Assembly (NCBI GenBank): GCA_023101885.1
Contig: JALPQD010000640.1
Coordinates: 795,527 to 859,526, forward strand
Direction: 5' to 3'
DNA from: Typhlomys cinereus
Lineage: Eukaryota > Chordata > Mammalia > Rodentia > Platacanthomyidae
Length of the DNA stretch: 64,000 nt
This document shows, piece by piece, positions 25,301-36,941 of this stretch. Made by a program: the position numbers and the translations under genes. The number at the start of each line of letters is the position of its first letter. Position 1 is the stretch's first letter. The notes under the pieces were generated by a model. The model did not search any database. It saw only the letters and a program-made list of their open reading frames with translations, and was not told where the DNA came from.

Positions 25301-27268
25301 AGTGGCAAGGGTGATGTCATCATGACTCTATATGTAACATGTGAGCCTATGATGTAACAGGTTATATTTTGAGGTCAAAGTGAGGACGTGAGGTCACTGT
25401 GAGGCTGTGATATCTGTGGGAAGATTGATGTCACAATGAGGCAGTCATGAAATTTGTGAGGCTGTGGTGCCACTGTGATTTCAGAGGCTGTCATTGCTGA
25501 GGTTGGCACGTCACTGTGAGCCTATGCTATCTGTGGTAAGGCTGCATTCTCATGGTAAGGACAGGTAGGATACCAGCTGTGATATCACAGTATGACTGTG
25601 ACTTCAGTGGTTAGTCTGTGATATCAGAAGTGAGGCTGATATCAGTGATGAGTCTGAGATGTCACAGTGAGACTAGGATATTACTGGTGAGGCTGTGATG
25701 CTGCAGTGAGTTTGTGGTGTCACTGTTGAGGCTGTCATGTGACCATGAACCTGAGATGTCAGTGATATGGCTGTGGTGTCATAGCAAGTCGGCAGGCTGT
25801 CCATGATGTCACTGATGCTATACTTTCAGAGGTCAGCATGTTATGGCACAGTGAGGCTGTGATGTGAGAAGTGAGGATGTGATGTCACAGTGAGGCTATG
25901 ATGGCAAAAATGTGGTTAGAGTGCCACAGTGAGGTTGTGATACCACTGTGAAGCTGTGATATCACTATGTGGCTGTGACATCACAAAAAAGTCGTGATGT
26001 CACAGTGAGGCTGTGAGGTCACACTGGAAGGTGTGACTTCAGTGGCTAGGCTGATTTCACCATGAGGCTATAATGCAACAGATAAGTCTATGATGTAACA
26101 GGTTAGACTGTGAGGTGACAGTAACACTGTGAGGTCAGTGTCAGGCTATTATATTTGTGAGAAGATTGATGTCACAATAAGGCAGTGATGTAACATGTGA
26201 GGCTGTGTTGTCACTGTTTATGATGTCACAGGCTATGATGTCACTGCTGAAGCTGCCACATCACTGTGAGCCTGTGCTATCTGTGGTGAGGCTGTGGTGT
26301 CATGCTAAAGCTCGGTAGTATACCAGGGTAGAGTCTGTGATATCACAATTATGCTGTGAAGTCAGTTTGAGGCTGTAATGTCATATTGAGTCTATGATGT
26401 CACTGGTGAGGCTATGATGTCTGTGGTGAACCTATTATATGACAGTGACACTGGTTAGGCTGTGATGAGAAAGGCTGTGTTGTGATTTGTTTGGCAGTGA
26501 TGTTAGTGTTCTGACTAATGTCAGTGATGATGCTGATGTCAAAGGTTAGGCTGTGCTGTCACTGGCGAGGCTGTAATGTCACATTGAGGCCTTGATGTTA
26601 CTGTGAGAGTTGTATGTCAATGTGGGCTGTCAGGTCACTGTGATGTGATAACACTCTGAACTCTGTCACATCACAGTGAGGTTGTGATGTCAGAAATGAG
26701 GCTATAATACCCACAGTGAAACTATGATATCACTATGTAGCTGTGATGTCACTATGAGACTGTGACATCACAGAGAGGTTTTGATGTCACAGTGAGGCTG
26801 CGTTGTTACTAGTGTGGCAGTGATGTCAGTGTTCTGACTAATATCATTGGCGTCCCTCATGTAACAGTTGAGGATGTGCTATCACTGGTGAGGCTGTGAT
26901 GTTAAAGTGAGGCTGTGATGTCAGTGGTAAGACTGATGCCACATTGAGGCTATGATTTCAGAGATGAGCCTTTGATATCATAGTGAGGTTGTCATGTCAC
27001 AGTGAAGGTATAACCTCAGAAATGATCTGTGATGTCACAGTGAGGCTGTGTTTTCACCAGCGATGCAAACATATCACAATGAGTCTTTGATGTAAGTGGA
27101 ATGAGACTATGACATCACAGTGAGGATGTGATTTCAGTGGTTAGGCTATGATATCAGAATGAAGCTGATGGGAATTTTGAGCATAGGATGTCACAGTGAG
27201 GCTGGCATGTCACTGATGAGGCTGTGATGTCACCATGAAGCTTTGATGTCACCACGTATCTGTGGTGT
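22347..27268 (+). repeat. Degenerate 19-bp satellite array, + orientation
   Basis: About 4.9 kb of satellite. GCGAGTCTGTGAGGTCATC is perfectly duplicated head to tail at 22,402-22,439, a fresh one-monomer duplication that shows the 19-bp period directly. TTCTGACTAA markers occur at 26,509 and 26,832. No gene is visible. Confidence 0.93.
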
Positions 27269-27624
27269 TGTCATGATTTGAAATTGTCCCCCACAGTCTC
27301 ATGTGTTTGGCAAGGTCATGGCACCTTGAGAGGTGGAGCCTTGTTGGAGGAAGGCAGTCACAAGGGGTGGGCCCTGAGGTGGATTAGTCCCACCCTACCT
27401 CCAGGAGAAGTCTGCTTTCGCTGCAAGCAGTCTGCAGTTCTTCACTTCCAGGATGTCTGCAGTGACTTAGCCTCCTCCAACTTTGGCCAGCCAGCCATGC
27501 CGCCTCTGTTTTGAGAGACTGTACCTTCCCTCTGGAACTGTAAGCAGAATAAACCTCCCTTTCTCCCTTAAGTTGATTGACTTTGGGTATTCTCTCACAG
27601 CAATAGATAAGAGTAGCCATTACA
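27269..27624 (+). mobile_element. Solo MaLR (ORR1/MT-like) LTR
   Basis: A 356-bp insert with TG...CA ends (TGTCATGATTTGAAATTGTC to AGTAGCCATTACA). It has the hallmark blocks of rodent MaLR LTRs: GTCCCCCACA, CACCTTGAGAGGTGGAGCC, GTGGGCCCTGAGGTGG, CCCTCTGGAACTGTAAGC, an AATAAA signal at 27,548-27,553, and CTCACAGCAATAGATAAGAG. A 5-bp target duplication is visible with one mismatch (GGTGT at 27,264-27,268; GGCGT at 27,625-27,629). No internal sequence is attached. Short open frames inside it are not genes. Confidence 0.9.
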
Positions 27625-30480
27625 GGCGTCACCATGAAGCTGTGATGTCCCAGGGAGTTGGTGATGTCACGGTGGGGGCTGTGAGGTCACAGTGAGACTG
27701 TGATGTCAGTTGCAAGGTTGATGTCACAGTGAAGCTATGATGTCAGTGGTGATGCTTTCATATCACATTGAGGCTATAGTGTCACAGTGAGGCTATGCCA
27801 GAGGTGTTTATGTGATGTCACCATGAGGCTATTTTGACACTGGCAAGACAGATATCACAGTAAGTTTGTGATGTCACATTGAGGCTCTGATGGCACAGTG
27901 ATGTTGTGATATCACTGGAGAGTTTTGGATGGCAGTGAGAATGTGATGTTAGTGGTGCAGCTGATGTCAAAATGAGGTTGTGATGTCACTGGTGAGGGTA
28001 TTATTTCAGTGGTGAACATATTAGATGACAGTGACACTGGTTAGGCTGTTATGTAACAGTGAGGCTGTGATGTCAGTGGTAAGAGTGATGCCATAATGAG
28101 TGTATGATGGAACATGTAAGCCTGTGATGTCAGTGGGCAGGCTGTGAATTCATTATGAGGCAGTGAAGTTACCGTGAAGTTTTGATTTCACAGTGAGGTT
28201 GTAATATAAGTGGTGATAGACTATGACATCACAGTTCAGCTAAGACTTCAGTGGTTACACTGTAATGTCAGAAGTGATATTGGTGTCAGTGATGAGGCTG
28301 AGATGTCACAGTGAGACTGGAATATTGCTAGTCAGGCTGTGATGCCACAGCGAGACTGTGATGTCATGTTGAAGCTGTCATATGACCGTGAGCCCGAGAT
28401 GTCAGTGATGAGGCTGTTGTGTCATAGTGAGGCTAGGCAGGATGTCCGTGGTGTCACTGATTCTATGATTTCAGAGGTTATTCTGTTATGTCACAATGAG
28501 GCTGTGATGTCAGAGATAAGGAATTGATGTCACAGTGAGGTTGTGATATCATTGTGAAGCTGTGATGTCACTATGAGGCTGTGGTATCATAGAGTGATTG
28601 TGATGCCACTGTGAGGCTTTGACGTAACGGTGTGGCTGTGGTGTCAGCATGAGACCATGATGTCACAGGGATTTGGTGATGTCACAATGGAGGTCACAGT
28701 GAAACTGTGATGTGAATGGCATGGCTGATGACACAGTGAGGCTGTGATGGCAGAAACGAGGCTATAATGCCACAGTGAAGCTGAGATATCACTATGAAGT
28801 TGTGATGACACTATTAGGCTGTGGGGTCGCTGTGGAAGATGTGTTGTCATTGACAAGGCTGATTGCACCATGAGGCTATGATATATCAGGTGAGTCTATG
28901 GTATAACAGGTTAGACTGTGAGGTCATAGTGAATCTGTGAGGTCAATGTGAGACTGTGATATCTGTAGTACGATTAGGTCACAATGAGGCAGTGATATAA
29001 CGTGTAGGTGTGGTGTCACTGTTTATGTTGTCAAAAGTTATGATGTCACTGCTGAGACTGTCACATCTGTGAGCGTGTGCTAACTGTGGTGAGGCTGTGT
29101 TGTCATGGTAAGTCTAGTAGGATGTGATGTCACCATGAGGCTCTGATGTAACAGTGAAGCAGTGATGTCACAGCCAAGCTATGCTGGTACAGTGTGGCAG
29201 TGATGTCACGGTGAGTTTGTGATGTCAGTAGTGACTGTGCTTTCACAGGGAGACTATGTCATTTATGAGGCTATATTGACACTGGTGATGCTCTAATGTC
29301 ACATTGAATTTATTGTGTCAAACTTGATGTCACAGTGAGACTATGATATCACAGGTGAAGCTTTATGTCACAGTGATGCTTTGATAGCACAATATGACTA
29401 TGATATCACAATGAGTCTGTAATGTCACTGTGAAGTTGGGCTGTCACTTGGAAAATTGTAATTTACAGTGATGTTGTGATGTCAATAGTGACACTGTGGT
29501 GTCACAAGGAGGCTGTCACGTTTCTGTGAGCCTGTGAGGTCAATGGTGTAGTTATGGTAACATAGTGAGTCTAGGTAAGATGTCGGTGATGAGGGTGTGA
29601 TTTCACAATGAGGCTTTGTTTTCAGAGGTAAGCCTGTGATGTAATAGTGAGGCTGTGATAGAACAGTGAGGCTATATCATCAGAGTCAATGCTGTGATGT
29701 CACAGTTGGGTGATCTTATAATGTCATAGTGAAGCTGTCATGTGACAGTGAGGCTATAACCTCAGAGGTGAGGCTGTGATGTTAGTGGTGAGGCTGATGT
29801 CACAATGAGACTGTGATGTCACTGGTGAATGTGTGATGTCTCAATAAGGCTGGAATATCAGTGGTGAGAAAGATGTCATAGTGAGTCTATGATATCACTG
29901 GTGAGGCTATGATGTCAGTGGTGAACCTATTACGTGACAGTGACACTGGTGAGGCTATGATGCCAAAGGCTGTGTTGTCACTGTGTGACAGTGATGCCAG
30001 TGTTCTGCCTAATGTCAGTGGCAATGATGAAGTCACAGGTGATGTTGTGCAGTCACACTGAGGCTGTGATGTCACTGTGAAGGTTGTATGTCACTGTGGG
30101 CTGCCATCACCTTGAGGAGGTATCACTCTCAAAGGGTAATGTCACCATGAGACTGTGAAGTTAGTGGCAAGAGTGATGTCACAATGAGGCTAGGATGTAT
30201 CAGGTGAGCCTATGGTGTCAATGGGCTGGCTGAGGTTACTGTGAGGCTGTTGTGTCACAGTGAGGCTCAGATTTCAGGGCAGATTCTATGAGAGTTTAGT
30301 GAGGCTGTGAGGTCTGGGGTTATGCTTGGATTTCACAGTGAGGTTAAGACATCAGTGGTGAGGCTGTGCAGTTGCAGTGAGTCTGTGATAACAGAAAGGC
30401 TGTGACATCACTCAGAGGTGGTGAAGTTACCATGGGGTAGTGATGTCACAATGAGGGTGTGATAACAGAGATGATGACAG
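27625..30480 (+). repeat. Degenerate 19-bp satellite array, + orientation
   Basis: Satellite from the MaLR LTR to the orientation switch near 30,480. No gene is visible. Confidence 0.92.
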
Positions 30481-33400
30481 TGACTTCAGAACCTCTTTGT
30501 GATATCAGAGCCATACCATCAAAGCATAACTGTGAAATAAAGCTTCACCTCTGACAACATAGCCTCACTGTTACATTGCAGTCTCAGTTTAACAAAATAA
30601 ACTCACTGTGATATTAGAACCTCATCATTGACAATACACCCTCACCAATGATATGGTCTCTTTGTGAAAACACAGTCACCACTGAAATCACAATCTCACT
30701 GTGATATAACAACCACAGTAGCCCGGCACAGCCTCACTGTGACATCACAGCCTCTCCACTGATAGGACAGGCACGCCATGATATTACAGCCTCACCAGTG
30801 ACACCACAGCCTCATGGTGACATCAAAACTTCAGTGTGGCATCAGAGCCTCACATAATCAATGTGACATCTCAACCTCATCTCTCACATCTCTCACATCA
30901 GCCTAACTACTGACCTCACAGCTGCACACTGTGGCATCACAGCCTCACTGTGACTTCACAGCCTCACTGTGACATAACAACCTCATGGAGATATCACAGC
31001 CACACTGTGACATCACAGCCTCACCACTGATATACTACTTAGTCTTACTATGACAACACAGCCTCACCACAGATAACAGAGGCTAACAGTGACGTGACAG
31101 CCTCAGTAGTTACATCATAGATTTTGACATAATAAACAGTGATGCCACAGCCTCACATATTATATCACTCACTCACTGTAATATCAATCTTCCAACAGAT
31201 ATCACAGCCTCACAGTGACATCACACACTCACTGTGACACATCACAACCTCATGGTGACATCACAGCCTTACCATTAGTATCCTACCTCATCTTACTAGG
31301 AGGATACCACAGTCTCACCACAAATAGCACAGGATCACAGTGACATGATACCCTCAGCAGTGACATAAAGCCTTTGACATCATAAGCAGTTACACCACAG
31401 CCTCACATGTTACATCACTGCCTCATTGTGACATCAATCTTCCCACAGATATCACAGCTTCACTATGACCTCACAGATTCACTGTGACCTCAGAGACTAA
31501 CCTGTTTCATCATAGAATCACATGTTACATCATAGTCTCATGGTTATATCAGCTTGCCACTGACATCACATTTCCAAAGAGACCTCACACCTTCAGTGTG
31601 ACATCACAGCCACAGTGACAATACAGACTCACCTGTGATATCAGCTTTCCCACTGACATTAGTCAAAACACATCACTGCCATACCAGTGATAACACAGCC
31701 TTAAAAATCACAGCCTCACCAGTGGCACTGTTATGTAATAAGTTCACCACTGACATCAGAGCCTCACCAGTGACATAATTGACTCACTATCATATCTTTC
31801 TCATCACTGATATCACAGCCTTATTGTGATATCACACCTTCACCAGTAACATCATAGCCTTATTGTGATGTTAGCCTCCCCACTAATATCACAGCCTCAC
31901 TGTGCCCTCCAAGCTTTTACAGTGATATAAAAACATCACTGTGTCATCAGAGCCTCACTGTGGCATGATAGACACACTGTGTCCTCACAGCCTCACTGTA
32001 ACATTACAACCTGACACTGGCATCACAGCCTCACTGTGACATACAAATTCACTGTGACATCCGCCATGCTCCTGACATAATATTATCAGGGTGAAGTCAC
32101 ATACACACCTCTGACATAGCCTCACTGTGACATCACAACCTCAATGTGACATCACAGCATACTGATATCATATCCTCACTATGACATCAGTCTTGCCACT
32201 GACATCACAGTCTCATGGTGACCTCATAACCTCCACTGTGACATCACCATCTCCCTGTGACATCATGGGTTCATGGAATCACTACAGCCACATGGTGACA
32301 TCAAAGCCTCATAGTGGCATCACAGCCTCACCATTAACATGCCAGCATCACTGTGACATCATACCATCTTCACTCACACCAGCTTCATTTTGATATCAAA
32401 GCCTAAACACTGAAATCATAGCCAAACTGTGATGTCAGTCATCACCACTGATATCACATTCTCATTGTGATACCACCACTTCAAGGTAACACCACAGACT
32501 CTCCTCGGACATCACAGCCTCCTTGTGACTGCACAGCCTCACCACTGACATAATAACCTCACTGTGAAATCCAAGCATCACCCCTGAAGTCACAGCTGCA
32601 TTGACATCTTAGACTCAGGATTGACATCAGAGTCTCACTGTAATATCACAGCCTCACAGTGAACTCACAGGCTGCCCACTGACAACACATGCTAATCTGT
32701 TATAGCATGCATTCATTGTGTCATCAGTCTTGCCACTGACATTAGAACCTCACTGTGACATCCAAGCTTCCAGAGTGACATCACCTCATGGTGACATGGC
32801 AGCCCACAGTGACATATACACTCCCTGTGAAAACAATGATATCACAACCTCACTTTGACATCACACTCTCACTCTGACATCACAGCCTCACAAATGACAC
32901 CACAGCCTCAAGTTGACATCATAAATTCATTGTGGCATCACAACCTCACCAGTTATATCACTTAGTCAATGTGACATCTCAGCCTCATTTCTCACATCAG
33001 TCTCACTTGTGAAATCACAGCCTAACCACTGAACTCCCAGCTACACTGTGACATTACTGCCTCACAGTGACATCACAGCCAAACTGTGAAATCACAGCCT
33101 CAACACTGGTGTCCTATCTAGCCTTTGTATGATACCACATCCTCACCACAGTTAGCACAGACTCACAGTTAGTTGACAGCCTCAGGAGTGACATCATAGC
33201 ATTTGACATCATAAAGAGTGATGTGTAGCCACAAATGTTACATCACTGACTCATCATGACATTATTCTTCCCACAAATATCACAGCCTCAAAGTAACCTC
33301 ACATTCTAACATTTTACATCATAGACTCACCTGTTACATCAGAGCAATATGGTGAAATCACACTAGCCACTGACATCACATTTTCCACGGTGACTTCACA

Positions 33401-33561
33401 GCCTCACATTGACATCCCAATCTCTCTGTGATGTCACAGACTCACAGAGATATCACACCTTCATAGTGATATCACAGCCTCACTGTGGCATTATAGCTTC
33501 GTTTCTGACATCACAGTGTCACTGTGACATCACACACTCACCTCTAACATCACAGCCTTAC
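30480..33561 (-). repeat. Inverted satellite array, left part
   Basis: From about 30,480 the same satellite reads on the - strand (CACAGCCTCACTGTGACATC). Variant markers appear as reverse complements, for example CAGGCACGCCATGATATTACAGCC and CATTAGTCAAAACAC. No gene is visible. The array is interrupted by the IAP-like provirus at 33,562. Confidence 0.92.
33556..33561. repeat. IAP-like target-site duplication, left
   Basis: CCTTAC directly before the TGTAGGG of the 5' LTR, repeated at 37,277-37,282. The flanks on both sides are inverted satellite that would join into an ordinary monomer. Confidence 0.96.
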
Positions 33562-33896
33562 TGTAGGGCGCCGCCCTGCATGCCGCCATTCTAAGATGGC
33601 GCCAGTTCCCCTTCTCCTCTCAGCAAAACAAGCCAATGCGCAAGCGCCAGGCCCATTTCCCGCTCTAGCCCTGATCGCGAGACCATCACGCCACCTCGGG
33701 TGACACGCCCACTACCAATCAGGTGCTGCCACGTCCAAGACGGGACAGAATCCCTATATAAGGGTGGAGGTTTAGGCAGTTGGGGTCTCCGTGCTGAAAG
33801 CTAGTGCTCTCCCTCTCAAGATGCATTAAAGCTTGCTACAGAAGGATCCTGATCGTGTTGCGTCGTTCTTGCTGGCGAGACGAGCAGCGCGAAACA
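33562..33896 (+). mobile_element. 5' LTR of the IAP-like provirus
   Basis: A 335-bp LTR running TGTAGGGCG to GCGCGAAACA. It contains GCCGCCAT...AAGATGGCGCC, a pair of opposed YY1-like motifs near the start (AAGATGGCG at 33,593-33,601). It also has a TATA box (CCTATATAAG, 33,753-33,762) and a polyadenylation signal ATTAAA at 33,825-33,830. It is CpG-rich compared with the CpG-poor satellite around it, as expected for a young insertion. Confidence 0.95.
33753..33762 (+). promoter_or_regulatory. TATA box of the IAP-like 5' LTR
   Basis: CCTATATAAG, about 70 bp upstream of the ATTAAA signal. It marks the U3/R transition and would drive provirus transcription rightward. Confidence 0.85.
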
Positions 33897-33898
33897 AC

Positions 33899-33916
33899 TG
33901 GTGCCGAAACCCGGGA
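33899..33916 (+). promoter_or_regulatory. tRNA-Phe primer-binding site
   Basis: TGGTGCCGAAACCCGGGA begins two bases after the LTR end. It is fully complementary to the 3' end of tRNA-Phe, the primer used by rodent IAP elements. Confidence 0.95.
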
Positions 33917-34027
33917 ACCACATCGTCCGCACCGTCGGAGACCCCCTGGTGACAGGGAGGGTTCAGAACTGTAGCGCAGACTACGCCTCGGAAAGGTATG
34001 TTCACTCTTTCACCTTCCTAATTCAAA

Positions 34028-34984
34028 ATGATCGAGCTTCCTGAAATTCTTGCAACAGTAATCCTGATATCCTTCACTCTCTTTGTTTTCTGTTTTCGTT
34101 ATTGTTGTGATCTTATTTGGAAAATGATAAAAAACTGTCTTGAAGACGAAAACTGCGAAAAGGCCCGATCGGCAGGACAGCTCACTTTAGAAACAGTGCA
34201 AGAGGGCATGTCAGAATCTGAGCGTAGTGAGAGGATGGGTACGCGTAAAAAAGAACCCCAAACCGTCATAAGTGAAAAAGGACCTCCCAGACAACCTAAT
34301 AAGGATAGGGAGAGAAGAAAAGTGAGTAAAAACAAACTTACCAAAGAGTCTGACAAAGATAAAGAAAGAGAACTAGATAATGCATCTAATCCCCCAAACA
34401 AAAAACCAGGTTCATGGTGGGAGCCCATATATGACCCCACTTCAAGACCTAGGTTATATCCAACCCAAGAGCTTGCTGCTCTTAGTTTTACTTCCTCTGA
34501 TGATGAAGATTCGAGGATAAACACAGAGGATGAGGCCGAGCTTGAAGAAGCGGCTGCCGCATATGACCCAGAAGAATGGCGCCCTCTTCATAGACAGCCT
34601 ATGAAGGAAAGACCTCTAATGGTTGTCCCTTCTGCTCCGCCTCCTTTTGCACCCTCTGCTTCACGATTACCCAAACAGACTCGCCATAAACTCAGCCTTG
34701 CCTTTCCAATTTACGAGGGAGAAACAGGAAATCAGCTTACAAAAATTATACAGGGGCCCCAAGAACCTTTTTCTGAATATGTGGCTAGGATAATGAATGT
34801 GGCTGGAAAGATTTTTGGTGATCCAGATACTATAGCTCCTTTTATAGAACAAATAATCTTTGAACAAGCCTCACAGGAATGCCACAATGCTATAGCTCCC
34901 AGAAAAAAAAAAAAAAACAAAACAAAAAAAAACAAAGGTTTACAAGATTGGCTTAGAGTATGTAGGATAATCTACATACTCTAA
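34028..34984 (+). pseudogene. gag: IAP-like Gag remnant, capsid mostly deleted
   Basis: A 318-codon frame, still open. Residues 7-23 are a strongly hydrophobic segment (ILATVILISFTLFVFCF), which fits the N-terminal ER-targeting signal known for IAP Gag. The next about 150 residues are highly charged and matrix-like. A proline-rich linker contains PSAP (34,627-34,638), a late-domain-type motif. The capsid N-terminal domain is missing. The sequence then jumps to the major homology region (from residue 242, QGPQEPFSEYVARI) and continues to ECHNAIAP. An A-rich tract (34,903-34,935) follows and adds a lysine-rich stretch, and the frame ends in a few residues resembling the capsid end. There are no zinc knuckles and no protease. 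It probably cannot assemble particles alone. Confidence 0.88.
34903..34935 (+). repeat. A-rich tract inside the gag remnant
   Basis: Fourteen or so A residues, then AAC interruptions and a second A run. It encodes a Lys/Asn/Thr stretch in the gag frame. It is either an expanded A-rich codon run or the scar of a reverse-transcription slip. Confidence 0.85.
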
Positions 34985-35146
34985 ATGATTTCCAAAAGTT
35001 GCTAGGCAATATCAACTGGCTTAGACCTTTTCTCAAGATCCCATCTACAGAATTAAAACCCTTGTTTGATATACTAGAAGGAGACAACCACATTGCTTCC
35101 CCCCGAAGCCTAAATCCCATGGCCATTACAGCTCTAAATAAAAGAC
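34966..35146 (+). pseudogene. pol: RT fragment (thumb/connection) of the IAP-like element
   Basis: A reading frame fragment ([20 protein letters not shown], then [12 protein letters not shown]) typical of the betaretroviral RT thumb/connection. It is joined directly to the gag remnant on the left, so protease and the RT fingers and palm are absent. On the right it joins an integrase segment in another frame at about 35,146, so RNase H and the integrase zinc domain are also missing. It has no catalytic residues. Confidence 0.82.
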
Positions 35147-35795
35147 CTCTCAGGTTATTCAACATTGCCTTGAAGCATGGAGTGCATGGGGCAAACCTAA
35201 GGTTCTAAAAACAGACAATGGACCAGCTTATACTTCCCAAAAATTCAAACAATTTTGCTCACAGCTACAAGTGACACACATTACTGGCCTGCCCTACAAC
35301 CCCCAGGGTCAAGGCATAATTGAAAGAACCCACCGGACACTCAAATCTTATCTAATTAAACAAAAAGGGGGACCCATAGCGTCCCTATCTCCTGGTCCAA
35401 AGGCAGCATTATCTTTGGCACTTTTCACTCTGAACTTTCTCAACTTAGATGAATCAGGAAGAAGTGCCGCTGACAGACATTGCTCAGAACCTCAGAGACC
35501 ACAGGAGTTAGTAAAATGGAAAGATATTTTGACTAATCAATGGAAAGGCCCGGATCCAGTTTTAATTAGGTCCAGGGGAGCTGTATGTGTCTTTCCACAG
35601 AGCGAAGAACATCCATTTTGGATCCCACAACGGCTAACAAGAAACATCCATATCCAAGAAAATGAAGCCACAGATATTAAGACTGATAATGCTGATCCTG
35701 ATGAGAAATCTCCAGTCTCGCTCCGAGCACAGATGGGGGATAATGTCCACGTTCCCCCTGCCCATGCCGTTTATGTTACAGAACTGGTGAGATGA
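35146..35795 (+). pseudogene. pol: Integrase C-terminal part of the IAP-like element
   Basis: Integrase inserts viral DNA into chromosomes. This piece begins within the catalytic core and keeps its second Asp (TDNGP; codon 35,214-35,216) and the Glu 35 residues later ([11 protein letters not shown]). The first catalytic Asp and the N-terminal HHCC domain are lost. A C-terminal domain with [15 protein letters not shown] and [20 protein letters not shown] follows. The frame closes with a TGA at 35,793-35,795, a few bases inside the ERV-L-derived insert, so the foreign sequence supplies the stop. It is not active by itself. Confidence 0.88.
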
Positions 35796-36368
35796 AATGC
35801 TGTAATCTACATTATGATATTGTGTTATGGGACACTAAGACTAAGGATTTCTCAAAGGGCATTGTCATTGATCTTGGAAAAATAATGCGTGTGCGGTTGT
35901 ACGTGGATAGCTATATTATGTTAGGCGGAGCTATTTGGAGAATTTTTAATGGCCTAAGGAAATGTGATTTGGTGTCAAGTTGACAAGGGGTGGACTTGTG
36001 ATAGTTAAGCCTGGGTGTCAACTTGACACACAGGGTATTAACTAAGCTGGGCTGAGACCACCTCTGGAAAAGGATCAATTGAGACTACTTGAAAGGATAG
36101 TACATGCCCTAGATCCTATCAGAACTCCAAAGCTCTCAAAGGATTCTTATAAAAAGAAGCCACCAAGGAGAACAGATCCCTTCTTGCAGCTGTGCTAGGA
36201 ATCGTTCTTCCTTCCGGCTGCCCGGTTCCTTCGACCTTCCAAGACTCCAGGAGTTCTCGAGCCTTCAGCCAGCACCTACTTGACTACCGAACTGAGCAAC
36301 TAGCTGTGGGCAGCCATCGTTGGAACTACCGCGGCTACTGACAGCCTTCGCTGGACTACCTCGGCCAT
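35788..36368 (+). mobile_element. ERV-L tail and partial LTR embedded in the IAP-like element
   Basis: Starting at TGAGATGAAATGCTGTAATC, this stretch aligns with the 3' end of the ERV-L provirus (59,286 onward). It includes the noncoding tail, a polypurine tract (CAAGGGGTGGACT), and an LTR start at 35,997 (TGTGATAGTTAAGCCTGGG). The LTR continues through TATA and the CTACCTCGG repeats, then stops at about 36,368 without the AATAAA or terminal CTAATACA. The match is diverged, so it was not copied from the provirus in this window. No 5-bp duplication flanks it. It looks like a recombination patch (template switch) rather than an insertion. Confidence 0.88.
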
Positions 36369-36376
36369 ATCTTTAA

Positions 36377-36664
36377 CGAGAACTCAGAGTCGCCATTATG
36401 CACGTCAACTCAACCCGCCTTGACCCATCTCTGACGTCGGGATTCGCCTCCTGGATTTCCTCAGCTTTTTCCTACTTCAAGGAATGGGTGGGGGTGGGAC
36501 TATTTGGAATTCTGTTCCGTCTCGGTCTGGCAATATTGTCTTGGCTCTTCTGTAAATTTTCTAACAGGGCCAGACGAGAAAAAATCATGGTCACTCAGGC
36601 ACTTAGGGCTTTAGAACATGGGACCTCTGCTGAGATCTGGCTTGCAGCATTAAAGCAAGAATAA
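36377..36664 (+). pseudogene. env: Env transmembrane-subunit C-terminal remnant
   Basis: After a TAA at 36,374-36,376 an open frame runs to 36,664 (internal ATG at 36,398). It contains SWISSAFSYFKEWVGVGLFG, a hydrophobic span to about LFCKF, and a basic/charged tail (NRARREK). This fits the membrane anchor and cytoplasmic tail of a betaretroviral TM. The surface subunit, the fusion region and most of TM are absent, replaced by the ERV-L patch. It is a fragment with no envelope function. Confidence 0.7.
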
Positions 36665-36929
36665 AGGTTGATCGCCGGCCAAACAGCTCATGCACCCTCA
36701 GCACCTTTGTTGCATTGCACGAGGACGAGTGTCTGGCATAGGCAGCCCACACAGGTTGACGAGCAAAGCATCGCACAGAGTTTACTCTGGAAAACACGCC
36801 ATCTTGCAAAAGGGTTACCTGCCCCAGAATCCCTTCCTCACAAAATTGGCAGGACGAATTTTTTATGAGGATTTGGCCTCTGTTTTCGCCTGAGTTGGGT
36901 GGTCACCTCATTGCTATCATATTTGATAA
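36665..36929 (+). other. IAP-like 3' noncoding stretch
   Basis: Between the env remnant and the polypurine tract. Overlapping short frames exist, but none resembles a known protein. It is likely the untranslated 3' region of the element. Confidence 0.6.
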
Positions 36930-36941
36930 GAAAGGGGGAGA
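36930..36941 (+). promoter_or_regulatory. Polypurine tract of the IAP-like element
   Basis: GAAAGGGGGAGA directly abuts the TG of the 3' LTR, in the position and composition of the plus-strand primer. Confidence 0.9.

Noticed and set aside
27278..27695. Overlapping frames of 70-83 codons around 27.3-27.7 kb
   Set aside because: They lie in or across a MaLR LTR and satellite. No coding features are visible.
35792..35983. A 63-codon frame after integrase as an accessory protein
   Set aside because: The sequence is the noncoding ERV-L tail, and the homologous stretch at 59,290-59,480 is not open in the same way.
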